64,000 bases of DNA from Pseudomonas sputi (lineage in GTDB: Bacteria > Pseudomonadota > Gammaproteobacteria > Pseudomonadales > Pseudomonadaceae). The position numbers and the translations under genes are program-made. Positions 53,373 through 63,400 of the stretch are shown one piece after another. Position 1 is the stretch's first letter. Each line of letters begins with the position of its first letter. The notes below the pieces were generated by a model, which saw only the letters and a list, made by a program, of their open reading frames with translations, was not told where the DNA came from and did not search any database. The stretch covers positions 1 through 64,000 of the forward strand of contig NZ_BQHI01000006.1 in NCBI RefSeq assembly GCF_021603585.1. The letters are read 5' to 3'.

Positions 53373-54523
53373 ACGTGGGCTCCCGCGAGTGCCAAGTGCC
53401 GGGTGGCCATGTCGCGCAGGGCCAGCATCGACGTTGCCGATTCGCGCTCGATGCGACGTTTGAGCAGCAAGTGGTTGGCGATGCGCAGGCCGATGCCCTC
53501 GAACCGATAATCGAGGGTGCGCACGAACCGCGTGGCCGCGTTGTGGGTTGAACATTCATAGGTCAGCTGCAACGACAGACCCTGATCGCCCTGGGCCCGG
53601 GCGCACCAGCGCCGGCCGGGCAGGTACTCGGTGACCTCCCAGCGCAAATGCCCCTCGCGCCCACCGGCGTGGATGTCCTCGTCGAATCGCGCACCGGCAT
53701 GCAACGCCCCGCTCGGGCCGTCGATCTTCAGCGAAGACGGATGCCACTCCGGCCAGCGACTGACGGTGGCGGCGTAGGCGAGGACGGCGATCGGATCACC
53801 GGCAATGTCGACTGTGTGCTGCATACGGGTCATGGGGGTTCTCGAGTCGGTCACATGGGCGGTTTCCGGCTCCCAGTAGAGGGTGCCGAACAGGTAGTCC
53901 ATCAGCGGAAAAACGATATTGAAATTACGCTCCTGCATGCGCTCGCGACGGTGATGCAATTCGTGCAGACGGCGCATCTGGCGGATCCAGGGCAGGCGGG
54001 TCAGCGGGTTCTGCGGCGGCAGATGCTCGCAGGCGTGAAACACTTCATAAGTCAGGTAGCCGAACACCATGCAGCCACCGAACAGCCCGGCGACGTTGCT
54101 GTTGACCTGCGCGAACAGCCACCACAAGGGCAGGGTGATCGCCAGCGTGTGCAGCACGATCAGCCAGGCCGGAAACAGGATCACCCGCCAGTCGCGGGCG
54201 CCGTCGTAGGTCATGTGGCCGGGGGTGAAAAAGCTGTGATGATCGCCGGCATGCCGGGCGTAGAACATCCGCGCGAAGCTCTTTTTGTGGTGGCCGAGGT
54301 GGCGGTGCACCATGTACACGCCGAAATTGAAGAACAGCAAGGTCAGCGGCACGGTCAGCCATTCCAGCGGTTGCACCTGATGCACGCTGCTCCAGAACGC
54401 GCCGATGGCCAGCACGCCGAACAGCAGCACGAATGCGCCGTGCAGCCACGGGTTGTAGCGGGGATGGATCGCCGCCCGGTAGCGGCTGCGAAAAGCCTCG
54501 GTGGTCTGCCTCACTGCGCTCAC
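53369..54523 (-). CDS. Sterol desaturase/fatty acid hydroxylase fused to an SRPBCC domain
   Basis: A 384-residue protein. The first 225 residues form a fatty-acid hydroxylase superfamily membrane enzyme with at least four hydrophobic helices and the diiron histidine boxes HRHLGHH, HAGDHH, HACEH and LHELHH. Residues 235-370 are an SRPBCC/START-type lipid-binding domain (AVLAYAATVSRWPEWHPSSLKID, RWEVTEYLPGRRW). The fusion suggests that the bound lipid is handed to the hydroxylase. GTG 54523 is used as start; no strong ribosome site is visible. It is coupled to the SMP-30-like gene. Confidence 0.85.
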   Translation of the reverse strand: MSAVRQTTEAFRSRYRAAIHPRYNPWLHGAFVLLFGVLAIGAFWSSVHQVQPLEWLTVPLTLLFFNFGVYMVHRHLGHHKKSFARMFYARHAGDHHSFFTPGHMTYDGARDWRVILFPAWLIVLHTLAITLPLWWLFAQVNSNVAGLFGGCMVFGYLTYEVFHACEHLPPQNPLTRLPWIRQMRRLHELHHRRERMQERNFNIVFPLMDYLFGTLYWEPETAHVTDSRTPMTRMQHTVDIAGDPIAVLAYAATVSRWPEWHPSSLKIDGPSGALHAGARFDEDIHAGGREGHLRWEVTEYLPGRRWCARAQGDQGLSLQLTYECSTHNAATRFVRTLDYRFEGIGLRIANHLLLKRRIERESATSMLALRDMATRHLALAGAHV

Positions 54524-54623
54524 CTGCAGATATTGTTGTTATCCCGGCAGCGTAGCCGATCCCGCCGTTTGTGCAGCGGCAACCTTCAGGTCACAAGTGC
54601 CATGCTCCGGTGTATGGCGGGCG

Positions 54624-55487
54624 TCAGCTCAACGGGTTCCAGCGCTGCGACCAGTCGTCATCGGCCCGGATCACCTCGCGCAGCAGATCGAACGCCTGTT
54701 GCAGGATTGCCGAATCGCGGTCGCGGGAGTAGACGAGGTAGGTCGGGTAGCCGAATTCCGGGGCTTTGGTCACCGGCTCGAGCGCGCCGCTTTCCAGATA
54801 GGTGCGCACGACCCGGGTACGGAAATAACCGCTGCCGCCGTTCTCCAGGATGTATTGCAGGGCCAGCGGGCCGAGGTTGAAACTCAGGGCAGCCTTGGCC
54901 TTTTCCGGCAGCGCGGCGTCGTGCTGGCGGCGGAAATCCGGGCCCCAGTCGATGTAGACGTAGGGTGAAGGGCGGCCGGGCGTGGTCACCAGGATCAGTT
55001 TCTCCTCCAGCACCTGCTCGACCTGCAGCCCCGGCCAGTATTCCGGCTGATAGACCAGTGCTGCATCGAGCACCCCCAGTTCGAGCTGGCGCAGCAGGTT
55101 TTCGCCGTCGCGGATGTCCATGCGCAGGGCGTGACCGGGGATTTTCTCGCGCAGTTCGGCAGCCCAACTGAGCATCAGCGGGTTGCACAGGCTGACCTCG
55201 CCGCCGATGTGCAGCACGTTGTGATAGCCCTCGGGCAAGGGCAGATCGCGCCTCGCCGCTTCCCAGGTCTGCACCAGCTGATTGGCGTAGACCACAAAGG
55301 CCTCACCGTTGGCGGTCAGCCGCGCACCGGCCCGGTTGCGCACGAACAGCGTGCTGCCCAACTGGCTTTCGAGTTTCTGGACCCGGGCGGTAATCGCCGT
55401 TTGCGTGACGAACAGTTTCTCGGCCGCCGCGGCGAGACTGCCGTGGCGGACGATTTCCAGAAAGGTGCGGGCGAGGTCGATGTCCAT
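54624..55487 (-). CDS. LysR-family transcriptional regulator
   Basis: ATG 55487 gives 287 residues beginning MDIDLARTFLEIVRHGSL, the usual LysR opening. The N-terminal winged HTH (AAAEKLFVTQTAITARVQKLE) precedes a periplasmic-binding-like effector domain (residues 90-280). It lies 60 bases downstream of hypX on the same strand and may be co-transcribed with it or regulate it. An upstream start at 55544 would add 19 non-conserved residues. The effector is unknown. Confidence 0.9.
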   Translation of the reverse strand: MDIDLARTFLEIVRHGSLAAAAEKLFVTQTAITARVQKLESQLGSTLFVRNRAGARLTANGEAFVVYANQLVQTWEAARRDLPLPEGYHNVLHIGGEVSLCNPLMLSWAAELREKIPGHALRMDIRDGENLLRQLELGVLDAALVYQPEYWPGLQVEQVLEEKLILVTTPGRPSPYVYIDWGPDFRRQHDAALPEKAKAALSFNLGPLALQYILENGGSGYFRTRVVRTYLESGALEPVTKAPEFGYPTYLVYSRDRDSAILQQAFDLLREVIRADDDWSQRWNPLS

Positions 55488-55547
55488 GGGCGGGCCGGTG
55501 TCTGAGGTGCCCGCATTGTAAGGGTAGCCTCGGGACCGCGTCATTGT

Positions 55548-57266
55548 TCAATCAGCCACTGCGACTTCACGCACCCGAGCCCAATCCTCCACCAACCGCG
55601 CCGGCGTGCAGCAGGTCTTGCGCTTGTACACGAAGTTGCGGCACTTCTCGGCGAACTGATTGCGGTTGTACAGCATGTCTTCCTGCATCTCTTGCAGCTC
55701 GGCCTCACGGCATTGGCGGATCAGCACATGATCGACCCGCAGCTTGCGTTCGCGCACCGGCGCATAAGTCGGATCGCTCAGCACGCTGTTGGCCCGTTGC
55801 AGCAGCCATAGCGAGAACTCGTCCGGGCAGCGCGGGCCGATTTCCTGGACCATGCCCAGTTGCAGCGCCTGCGCAGCGCTGACCGGCAGACAGGCCTGGG
55901 TCAGTTGTTCGGCCATGGCCGGGCCGACGGCACGGGGCAAGCTGTAGGTCCAGTATTCCGAGCCGTACAGGCCCATGCTTTTGTAGTGCGGGTTGAGCAC
56001 GATGTCGGCGCGGGCAAGCACGATATCGGCGGCCAGCGCCAGCATCACACCGCCGGCGCCGGCATTGCCGGTGACCCCGCTGACCACCAGTTGCCGTGCG
56101 CTGAGCAATTCTTCACATACGTCATCGATGGCCTGGATATTGGCCCAGGCTTCGGCGCCCGGATCTCCGGCGGCCTGAATCACGTTCAGATGCACGCCAT
56201 TGGAAAAACTGCCGCGTCCACCCTTGATCAACAACACCTGAGTGTCGCGGGATTTGGCCCAGCGCAGCGCCTCGACCATGCGCCGGCATTGCTCGGTGCT
56301 CATGGCGCCGTTGTAGAACTCCAGTGTCAGTTCGCCGACCTGTCCGGATTCACGATAACGGATCGGTTGATACGGTTCGTCGCTGAACGGCGCGTTGGCA
56401 ATCGACCAGTCCAGCACCGGCACGTGCGCCAGTTGCCCCGCCAGCACATGCCGCGCCGGACGCTTGAAGGTTTCCTCGCCCGGTTGCGGTTTGCGTCGCA
56501 GCGAGCCGATCCACAGGCTGTGATCACCGGTCGCCACCAACACCGCGTCGTCGTGCACCGCGAGAATTTCGCCGGGCATGCCGGTGCGCTGATCGAGGTG
56601 TGCGTCGTACAGGTAATACTGCCCGCCGGCGAGGCTGGCCAGTACGCCGGGCTGACCGTCCGCCGCATCGATGCAGCGCTTGATGAAGCGCGAGCAGTCG
56701 TGCCAGCTGAAGGTGCGGTCGTCCTGTTTCATGTTTGGCTGCAAACGCCCGCGCACTTTCGGATCGTTGTAATCCAGCGCTACCGGCACGAAGCCGTCGA
56801 TGAATTTCTCCACCACTTCACGGATACAACGGATCGCCGCATCACTGACCCGGCCGTTGTACAGCTCGGATTTGCGCAAGCCTGTCGGCAGGTTGAATTC
56901 GCAGGTGGCCCAGACCGGGCCGGCGTCCATTTCTTCCACTGCTTGCAGGGCCGTCACGCCCCAGGACGGCAGCTCGCGCATGATGGCCCAGTCCAGTGCG
57001 CTGGCACCGCGATCACCGACGATGCCCGGATGGATGATCACCACCGGACGTTGCGGGTTGCTCCACAGTGCATGGGGAACGCGGTCCTTGAGGAACGGGC
57101 AGATCACCAGGTCAGCGCCGCTGTTTTCGATCTGTTCGCACACGGCGGATTCGTCGGTGAACAGCACCACGCTGGGCGAGTGCCCGGCCTGACGCAGTTC
57201 CAGCCACGCGCGCTGGGTCAGGCCGTTGAACGCCGACGACAAAAGAATGATGTTGAGTGATCGCAT
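55548..57266 (-). CDS. hypX: HypX/HoxX-like hydrogenase maturation protein
   Basis: A 572-residue two-domain protein. An N-terminal formyl-tetrahydrofolate-dependent transferase-like domain (residues 1-240) has IIHPGIVGDRG (catalytic His), SALDWAI and a hydrophobic core. A C-terminal crotonase/enoyl-CoA hydratase-like domain (about 275-500) has LLIKGGRGSFSNGVHL and SGVTGNAGAGGVMLALAADIV. In aerobic hydrogenase bacteria HypX makes the active-site CO from formyl-THF. No hydrogenase gene is present in this window, so it may have another role. AAGGACGAGC precedes the ATG. Confidence 0.88.
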   Translation of the reverse strand: MRSLNIILLSSAFNGLTQRAWLELRQAGHSPSVVLFTDESAVCEQIENSGADLVICPFLKDRVPHALWSNPQRPVVIIHPGIVGDRGASALDWAIMRELPSWGVTALQAVEEMDAGPVWATCEFNLPTGLRKSELYNGRVSDAAIRCIREVVEKFIDGFVPVALDYNDPKVRGRLQPNMKQDDRTFSWHDCSRFIKRCIDAADGQPGVLASLAGGQYYLYDAHLDQRTGMPGEILAVHDDAVLVATGDHSLWIGSLRRKPQPGEETFKRPARHVLAGQLAHVPVLDWSIANAPFSDEPYQPIRYRESGQVGELTLEFYNGAMSTEQCRRMVEALRWAKSRDTQVLLIKGGRGSFSNGVHLNVIQAAGDPGAEAWANIQAIDDVCEELLSARQLVVSGVTGNAGAGGVMLALAADIVLARADIVLNPHYKSMGLYGSEYWTYSLPRAVGPAMAEQLTQACLPVSAAQALQLGMVQEIGPRCPDEFSLWLLQRANSVLSDPTYAPVRERKLRVDHVLIRQCREAELQEMQEDMLYNRNQFAEKCRNFVYKRKTCCTPARLVEDWARVREVAVAD

Positions 57267-57500
57267 GATTGCTCGTCCTTGAAAGGTCAGCCGCAGGCTC
57301 CCGTGAGCCTTCCGTGGCTATCGATGGAGGCGCAAGGTTAGAGACTGACGTGGCCGGCGCCACTGATCGAGATCAACGTTGTGTCAGCCAATGTTGCCGT
57401 GGCGACGAGGTGCCTTATTCTCGAATGTATCGCTGATACTGATTTTTTATTACTTCAAATGTATCCGGCGCTACAGCCCAGTCGCATCCCTGATCATGGC

Positions 57501-57797
57501 GTCGACGTCAACTTCAAGGGCGGCACAGGGGTGTTTCAGGACCCGTTCGGCAGCCTCACCCCGCGCTTGTGCGTGCAGCAGATCATTACCGAGGGTTTGC
57601 AGGTGCACAGTGACTTGAGTGCGCAAGCGCGAGCAGGCGCTGATTGATGTATCGAAGGAAGTCGGGCTCGACCCGGCGACGCGCCATTGTTATTCCCACG
57701 GGTTTTCCGGCGGGTAACGGCGTTGGTTCTGAAGCCGGATCTGATTCTGCTCGATGAGCCAACCTCGGCGCTGGATCGTACGGTGCAGGCGAGGTTG
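57501..57797 (+). pseudogene. Oligopeptide/microcin-type ABC ATPase fragment (YejF-like)
   Basis: The stretch reads VFQDPFGSLTPRLCVQQIITEGLQVHS, split between frames, then EVGLDPATRHCYSHGFSGG, a TAA directly after the signature, and LKPDLILLDEPTSALDRTVQARL in another frame. These are the Q-loop, signature and Walker B regions of the second nucleotide-binding domain of YejF. Frameshifts, a stop and a deletion after the signature make it non-functional. No permease remnant is visible alongside. Confidence 0.8.
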
Positions 57798-57837
57798 AGC
57801 GGCTTGGGCACTGAGCGACCCGATCTTTTCAAATCTT

Positions 57838-57872
57838 AAAAAAAAATCCCGTTACAAGTACGGGATTTTTTT
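57838..57872. terminator. Bidirectional terminator near the SCP2 gene
   Basis: A hairpin ATCCCGT...ACGGGAT is flanked by A-rich and T-rich runs on both sides, so it can stop transcription in both directions. On the minus strand it lies about 35 bases after the SCP2 stop. A second small hairpin (GGCTCCG/CGGAGCC) sits between them at about 57879-57898. Confidence 0.9.
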
Positions 57873-57904
57873 CAGACAGGCTCCGCAATATCGGAGCCGC
57901 GGTC

Positions 57905-58222
57905 TTACGCAGGGAACAGCTCGGACAGTTTCATCGACAGCATCATGTCGCCTTCAACGCGCAGCTTGCCGCCCATGAAAGCCTGCATGCCGTCGGTTTC
58001 GCCGCTGACGATACCTTTGAGGGTTTCGCTGTCCAGCACCAGCGTGCAGTTGGCATCCGGGTTTTCACCTTCCTGGATGTCGCAGGTGCCGTCTTTGACG
58101 ATCAGGGCGTATTGCTTGTCTTCGTCAGTGATGTTGAAACCGAAGACCAGATCCAGACCGGCAGCGGCGGCTGGGTTGAACTTGGCTTGCATTGCTTTTA
58201 CGGCATCAGCTACGGAGGTCAT
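57905..58222 (-). CDS. SCP2 sterol-binding domain protein
   Basis: A 105-residue single-domain protein of the SCP2 family, with family-typical segments QYALIVKDGTCDIQEGENPDANCTL (as a pattern), SGETDGMQAFMGGKLRVEGDMMLSMKLSELF. It forms a hydrophobic cavity for lipids or acyl chains in the cytoplasm. There is no signal peptide. A ribosome site (AAGGATCG) precedes ATG 58222. It lies just after a phosphatase gene on the same strand and could share its transcript. Its ligand is unknown. Confidence 0.9.
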   Translation of the reverse strand: MTSVADAVKAMQAKFNPAAAAGLDLVFGFNITDEDKQYALIVKDGTCDIQEGENPDANCTLVLDSETLKGIVSGETDGMQAFMGGKLRVEGDMMLSMKLSELFPA

Positions 58223-58270
58223 GGTTCGATCCTTTTTGGTTGATTACAGCAGGGTCACAGTAATCCGGAC

Positions 58271-58981
58271 TCAGCGAAACGTGATGAGTTCCGGGGCCTT
58301 CAGCAGCTGCAGGTGTGCATGACTGTTGAAGGAAGCCAGCGCCACCTCGCGACCGCGGAACTTCAGCTGGTTGAGCGAGGTGTTGACGATTTGCCAGTTC
58401 AGTTCAAAGGCCTGCCGGGCAGGCATTTGAGTGATGAGGTGGAGCAGGGCGGTGATCGTGCCACCGGAGGTGAACACCGCGATTTTCTGGGTGTTGTCGG
58501 CTTGTTCGAGGATTCGGTGCAGCCCGGCCTGGACCCGCTCGACGAAACCCAGCCAGCTTTCCAGGCCAGGTGTGTCGTAAGTGCCGGCCAGCCAGCGTTC
58601 GATGATCAAGGCGAAGATGCGCTGGAACTCGCCACGGTTTTGCGCAGCGTTGCGCAGGATGTCCAGGGCTTCGGGCTCTTCCGGCAACATGGCCGGGAGC
58701 AGGGCGCGGATCACGGCGTCGGCATCGAACTCGTTGAAGGCCGAATCGATCTCCAGAGCGGGAACCGGCAGGCCGACCGCAGCGAACTGTTCCAGCGCGC
58801 TGTTGGCCGTATGTTGCTGGCGACGCAAGTCGCCCGACAGGCAGCGGTCGAAGCTGATTCCGAGTTCGGCGAGGTGGCGGCCGAGGATTTCTGCCTGGCG
58901 TACACCGGTCGGCGACAGGACGTCATAGTCGTCTGCACCGAAGGAGGCCTGGCCATGTCGAATCAAGTAGATGCTGCCCAC
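58271..58981 (-). CDS. Histidine phosphatase superfamily protein
   Basis: A 236-residue phosphatase with the RHG motif YLIRHGQAS (His9, phosphohistidine nucleophile) and partner residues in EFDADAV and TSGGTITAL. The chain is longer than phosphoglycerate-mutase-like minimal domains but has no signal peptide, so it is probably cytoplasmic. The substrate is unknown. It is transcribed in the same direction as SCP2, with about 50 bases between them. Confidence 0.9.
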   Translation of the reverse strand: MGSIYLIRHGQASFGADDYDVLSPTGVRQAEILGRHLAELGISFDRCLSGDLRRQQHTANSALEQFAAVGLPVPALEIDSAFNEFDADAVIRALLPAMLPEEPEALDILRNAAQNRGEFQRIFALIIERWLAGTYDTPGLESWLGFVERVQAGLHRILEQADNTQKIAVFTSGGTITALLHLITQMPARQAFELNWQIVNTSLNQLKFRGREVALASFNSHAHLQLLKAPELITFR

Positions 58982-59187
58982 GTCCGCGTCATCCCGGTAC
59001 GTTGAAGGTTGTGGCGAGGTTATGGGGATGACGGTGAGCTGTCAATGAAAAAACATACGCTTGTTTGAAATGCCCGTTCCAGCCTTGTTGCCAGAGGTTT
59101 CACGGCTGGCCGACGGACTGGTGCATGGGTATGCTGGAGCCAATTCCCGCGTGTGTTCACGACCACGCATCGTTTGAAGGAGTGACT

Positions 59188-60210
59188 GTGGAGTTTTTGA
59201 CTGAATACGCCAGTTTTCTGGCCAAGACCGTAACGCTGGTCATCGCCATTCTGGTGGTGCTGGCCAGTTTTGCTGCGTTGCGCAGCAAGGGCCGGCGCAA
59301 ATCCGCGGGCCAGTTGCAGGTCAGCAAGCTCAACGATTTCTATAAAGGCCTGCGTGAACGCCTGGAGCAGACCCTGCTCGACAAGGATCAGCTCAAGGCC
59401 TTGCGCAAGGGCCAGGCCAAATCCGAGAAGAAACAGAAGAAGAAACCCGACGCGAAACCACGTGTGTTTGTGCTGGACTTCGACGGCGACATCAAGGCCT
59501 CGGCCACCGAAAGCCTGCGCCACGAAATCACCGCGCTGCTGACCCTGGCCACACCGAAAGACGAAGTGGTCCTGCGTCTGGAAAGCGGCGGCGGCATGGT
59601 ACACAGCTACGGTCTGGCTTCGTCGCAACTGGCACGCGTTCGTGAAGCCGGTGTGCCGTTGACAGTGTGCATCGACAAGGTCGCGGCCAGCGGCGGCTAC
59701 ATGATGGCCTGCATCGGCGAGAAGATCATCAGTGCGCCGTTCGCCATCCTCGGTTCGATTGGTGTGGTGGCGCAGTTGCCCAACGTCAACCGCCTGCTGA
59801 AAAAGCATGACATCGATTTTGAAGTGCTGACCGCTGGCGAGTACAAACGCACGCTGACCGTCTTCGGTGAAAACACCGAGAAAGGCCGGGAGAAATTCCA
59901 GGAAGACCTGGACATCACCCACCAGCTGTTCAAGAACTTCGTCGCCCGTTATCGCCCACAGTTGGCAATCGACGAGGTCGCCACCGGTGAGGTCTGGCTG
60001 GGCATCGCAGCACTGGACAAGCAACTGGTCGATGAACTCAAGACCAGTGACGAATACCTGGCCGAGCGCGCCAAACAGTCCGAGGTTTATCATCTGCATT
60101 ACGCCGAGCGCAAAAGTCTGCAGGAACGCATCGGCATGGCGGCCAGCGGTTCGGTGGATCGTGTTTTGCTGAACTGGTGGAGCCGCTTGACCCAGCAACG
60201 CTTCTGGTAG
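59188..60210 (+). CDS. sohB: Inner-membrane serine protease SohB
   Basis: GTG 59188 is chosen because AAGGAG ends 5 bases upstream; a GTG at 59182 overlaps that site. The 340-residue protein has an N-terminal membrane anchor (LVIAILVVLASFAA, residues 14-27), a basic linker (KSEKKQKKK), and the SppA-type protease domain with VLDFDGDIKAS and the Ser in AASGGYMMACI (about residue 170). The Lys lies in GEYKRTL (about 221). SohB is a signal-peptide-peptidase-like enzyme acting at the periplasmic membrane face. All catalytic residues look intact. Confidence 0.92.
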   Translation: MEFLTEYASFLAKTVTLVIAILVVLASFAALRSKGRRKSAGQLQVSKLNDFYKGLRERLEQTLLDKDQLKALRKGQAKSEKKQKKKPDAKPRVFVLDFDGDIKASATESLRHEITALLTLATPKDEVVLRLESGGGMVHSYGLASSQLARVREAGVPLTVCIDKVAASGGYMMACIGEKIISAPFAILGSIGVVAQLPNVNRLLKKHDIDFEVLTAGEYKRTLTVFGENTEKGREKFQEDLDITHQLFKNFVARYRPQLAIDEVATGEVWLGIAALDKQLVDELKTSDEYLAERAKQSEVYHLHYAERKSLQERIGMAASGSVDRVLLNWWSRLTQQRFW

Positions 60211-60217
60211 GCATTGC

Positions 60218-60260
60218 GCACGCTCGTGGGGTTTTCATCCCGCGAGCGTGCTGCATTTTT
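60218..60260 (+). terminator. Terminator after sohB
   Basis: A hairpin with stem GCACGCTCG/CGAGCGTGC, extended by TGGG/CCCG, and a short loop is followed by TGCATTTTT. It lies 8 bases after the sohB stop, and is followed by an AT-rich leader (about 60262-60404) of the next gene. Confidence 0.88.
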
Positions 60261-60404
60261 CATCCGCGGACAGTGCGGTATATAGATGTATTAAACTTTG
60301 ATAATTTTGATTTTTTGGGTGGGGAAACCATCAACTAATCGTACTGTATTGAACGACATTTCGACTTTATTCTGATTGTCCACTTCAGGAAAAAGTTGTT
60401 AAAC

Positions 60405-63400
60405 ATGGATGTTGAAAGAACCAAGTCAAGTTTGCCCGTCATGACACCGGCTCAACAGGGTGTCTTCTTTGGGTTGTATAAAAAACAGATGCCTTCCTGG
60501 TTGCTTAAAGCTTCAGAGCCTGCCCGGAATGAACTCTATGAAAGTCTGAAAAACAGTTTCAGGTCGCGTCATTTCGCGCTGGAGCAACTGCGCACGTTGA
60601 AATCCCCGCACAGCTTCTGCACGCCACTGCTGGCCAGTGCGATGGCTGAGAAACTGGGCGAGCCCTTTGAAGTTGAAGGGGCCATTTTTCAGCATGTGCG
60701 TTCTACATCAAGCTTGCTGGGGCTGCACAGGAAACTGGTGTTGCCGATTGATCGGGACCTGCTGACGGCAGCTTGCGAAAACTTCGAACTGTCTGAAACC
60801 CTGGCCAGTAATTATCACGAGAGGTCTCTTTTATACATTCCGAAACGGGTGACGGGGCGCGCCAATCAGGTATTAACGATGCAACCTCACGAGTTTGCCA
60901 GGTTGTGTCGCTATCTTGACCTTGGTAAACAATATCAAAAACATGTTGAAGCGCTTTTTGGTGGCGACGATCAAGTCGCAAGTTTGCAGGAAACCTCTGT
61001 AGCGTATTCAAAAGATCAGTTTGATGTGGATCGGCATATCGCCCGGCTGCGCGGCCACATCAGTCTCGAAGTCTTCCAGATGCTCGAGTCGGTGCGAGAC
61101 AAGGCATCGCTGATCAAGCTTGGTAACAACGCACTCGGATATCAAAATCTCGAGATGCTCGGCGTGACACTCAGAGGTCCCATGTTCATCGGCCCGGTCA
61201 GCGAGCATGCGGACGACGATTATCGTTGCGTAATCTATATCCCTGGCGATCCTGTTCACCCATTGAAAGAATACGTGTCGTTTCAGAATTTCGAATTCGA
61301 GTTGAGCGGGCGCTTGCGCAATCCCGAATTTCGCAATTTTTTCTTGCGCTTCATTTCGATGAAGGATCGTTCGCTGTTCCTCACCGGGCTGGATTTACGG
61401 CTGTTGAAAGCCCGATCGGGTCAACTCCCCGTATCTGCAACTTATCTGCATCTGACAGGCATCGATCTTGAAGGCGATGCAAAACAGGACCTGTTTCTGG
61501 CGATTTTTCAACACCGTGCGGCGCAGGTCAGGGCTGACACTCGTCTTCTGGTGGTGCCCACGGATGACGAAGACGAAAAAACCCGGCTGGCGCGGCTGGA
61601 TACGTATAAGGCCATTGGGCTGAATACGGCGCTGTTCGTTATTTCCTTCGTACCGCTTTTGGGGCAAGTCATGTGTGCCGTCGCCGGTCTGCAGTTGCTT
61701 GGCGAGATCTACGAAGGTATCGACAGTTGGGCCCATGGCGACCAGGAGCATGCCGCTGACTGTCTGTTCGATACTCTCGAAAATCTGATTCTCATGGCGG
61801 GTTTTGCTGCCGGCGGGGTTGCCGCAGGCAAGGCTTATCGAGTGGTACGCTCGTCGAATTTCATTAAGGGCCTGCGCCGTGTACGGGTCGATGCGCGGTC
61901 GTATCGGCTATGGAATCCGGACATGAGCGCTTATCGTCAGCACAAGTCTCTGCCGAGCAGTCTGTCTACCGACGCGCAAGGTCTGGTCTGGCGTGGAAAC
62001 GAAGGCTATGTGTCCCTGGGCCCTGACGCTTACGCGGTACGTCCGGTGAGTGGCACACGTCTATGGGAGGTACACAATCCCGTTTTACCCAAACGTTATT
62101 CCCCCGTGCTTGAGACCAATGGAGCGGGTGCCTGGCGGCACGATTCGGAACTGCCTCACGAATGGAGTGCGTTGACGCTGTTCCGTCGTCTGGGATTTCA
62201 GGAAGCGAAGATTCCGGATGCTCGCGCCCTGCAGATCATCGCGGCCAGCAATATCGACGAGACCGCCATGCGCCAGCTATTTGTCGAACGCGGCAAGCCA
62301 ATGGCGGCCCTGACGGATACGGTCAGACGTTTTCGCGCGGATGCCGAAGTCACGGCGTTCATGAAGCAGATGGCTGCTCCTGCCACTGCGCCGCAGGCCG
62401 ATGCGGATCTGCAGTTGTACTTGCTGACGGAGACAGCGCGCTGGCCGCGGGACATGGCGATTGTCGTGACGGACATCACCGCTAACGAAGTGATGCGCTA
62501 TGGCGGAACCAAGGGTGCCCGCGAGGTGAAAATCAATGAAGACCTGCTGAGCAACGGGCAGTTTTACCCACCGCTGCTGGCAGCACTGAACGACGGTGAA
62601 CGTTCACACTTGCTGGGCTCGACCACCGTGGAACCGAAGAATCAAAGCGCGCTGCTTGGCAAACATATTGCCGCCCTGGCGCCGCGCATGCGCATGGCGA
62701 TGATGGACCGGTTGTTTCGGCGCACCGATGTCTGCGAGTTATCCAGGGGGGAGCCTATCATCAAGGCATTCCCCGGGCTGTCGGCCAGTGTCGCTGACGA
62801 GTTGGCCTATCATGCCGACGCGCATGAATGGGAGCAGCTTGATGCCGATACCGTTCCGCTGCGTCTGGCGGAAGAGGCGCGGCGCTATCGGCAGATCCAG
62901 CGCCTGAACCGGGCATACGAGGGCTTGTACCTGGACGCGGCGAGCGGCCGTGATGCGGATATGCTGGTGCTCGATACGTTGACGCGTTTGCCTGGCTGGC
63001 CCGGCGATGTGTTGATCGAGATACTTGATTGGGCTGTGTATGCCGATCAGCGAGCCATTGCAGGTCCCGATGGCGCCGAGCATCAGGTATTGCTCGAAGC
63101 GTATGCCGAACGCTATCAGGGTCTGGATTCAAGTAGTCATGTCGTTTCCAGCCAACCTGAACGTACGCGGGCGAATTTCTTCCAGACCTTGTGGCAAAGC
63201 CTTCCTGAACACGCGCGCAAAGCCCTCGGCGTTGATGCGGATCCGGACGGAACGGGCTTGAGAGCAAAAATCACCGCGTTGGCACTGCAACGACGCGAGG
63301 CATTCGCAAAAGTGCTGGGTGTCGAGGCTTTGCGCGACGACTATCGATCGCCGATGGGGCTGGCGGATCGACAGGCCGAGCAACACGTCGCGTACGCCAT

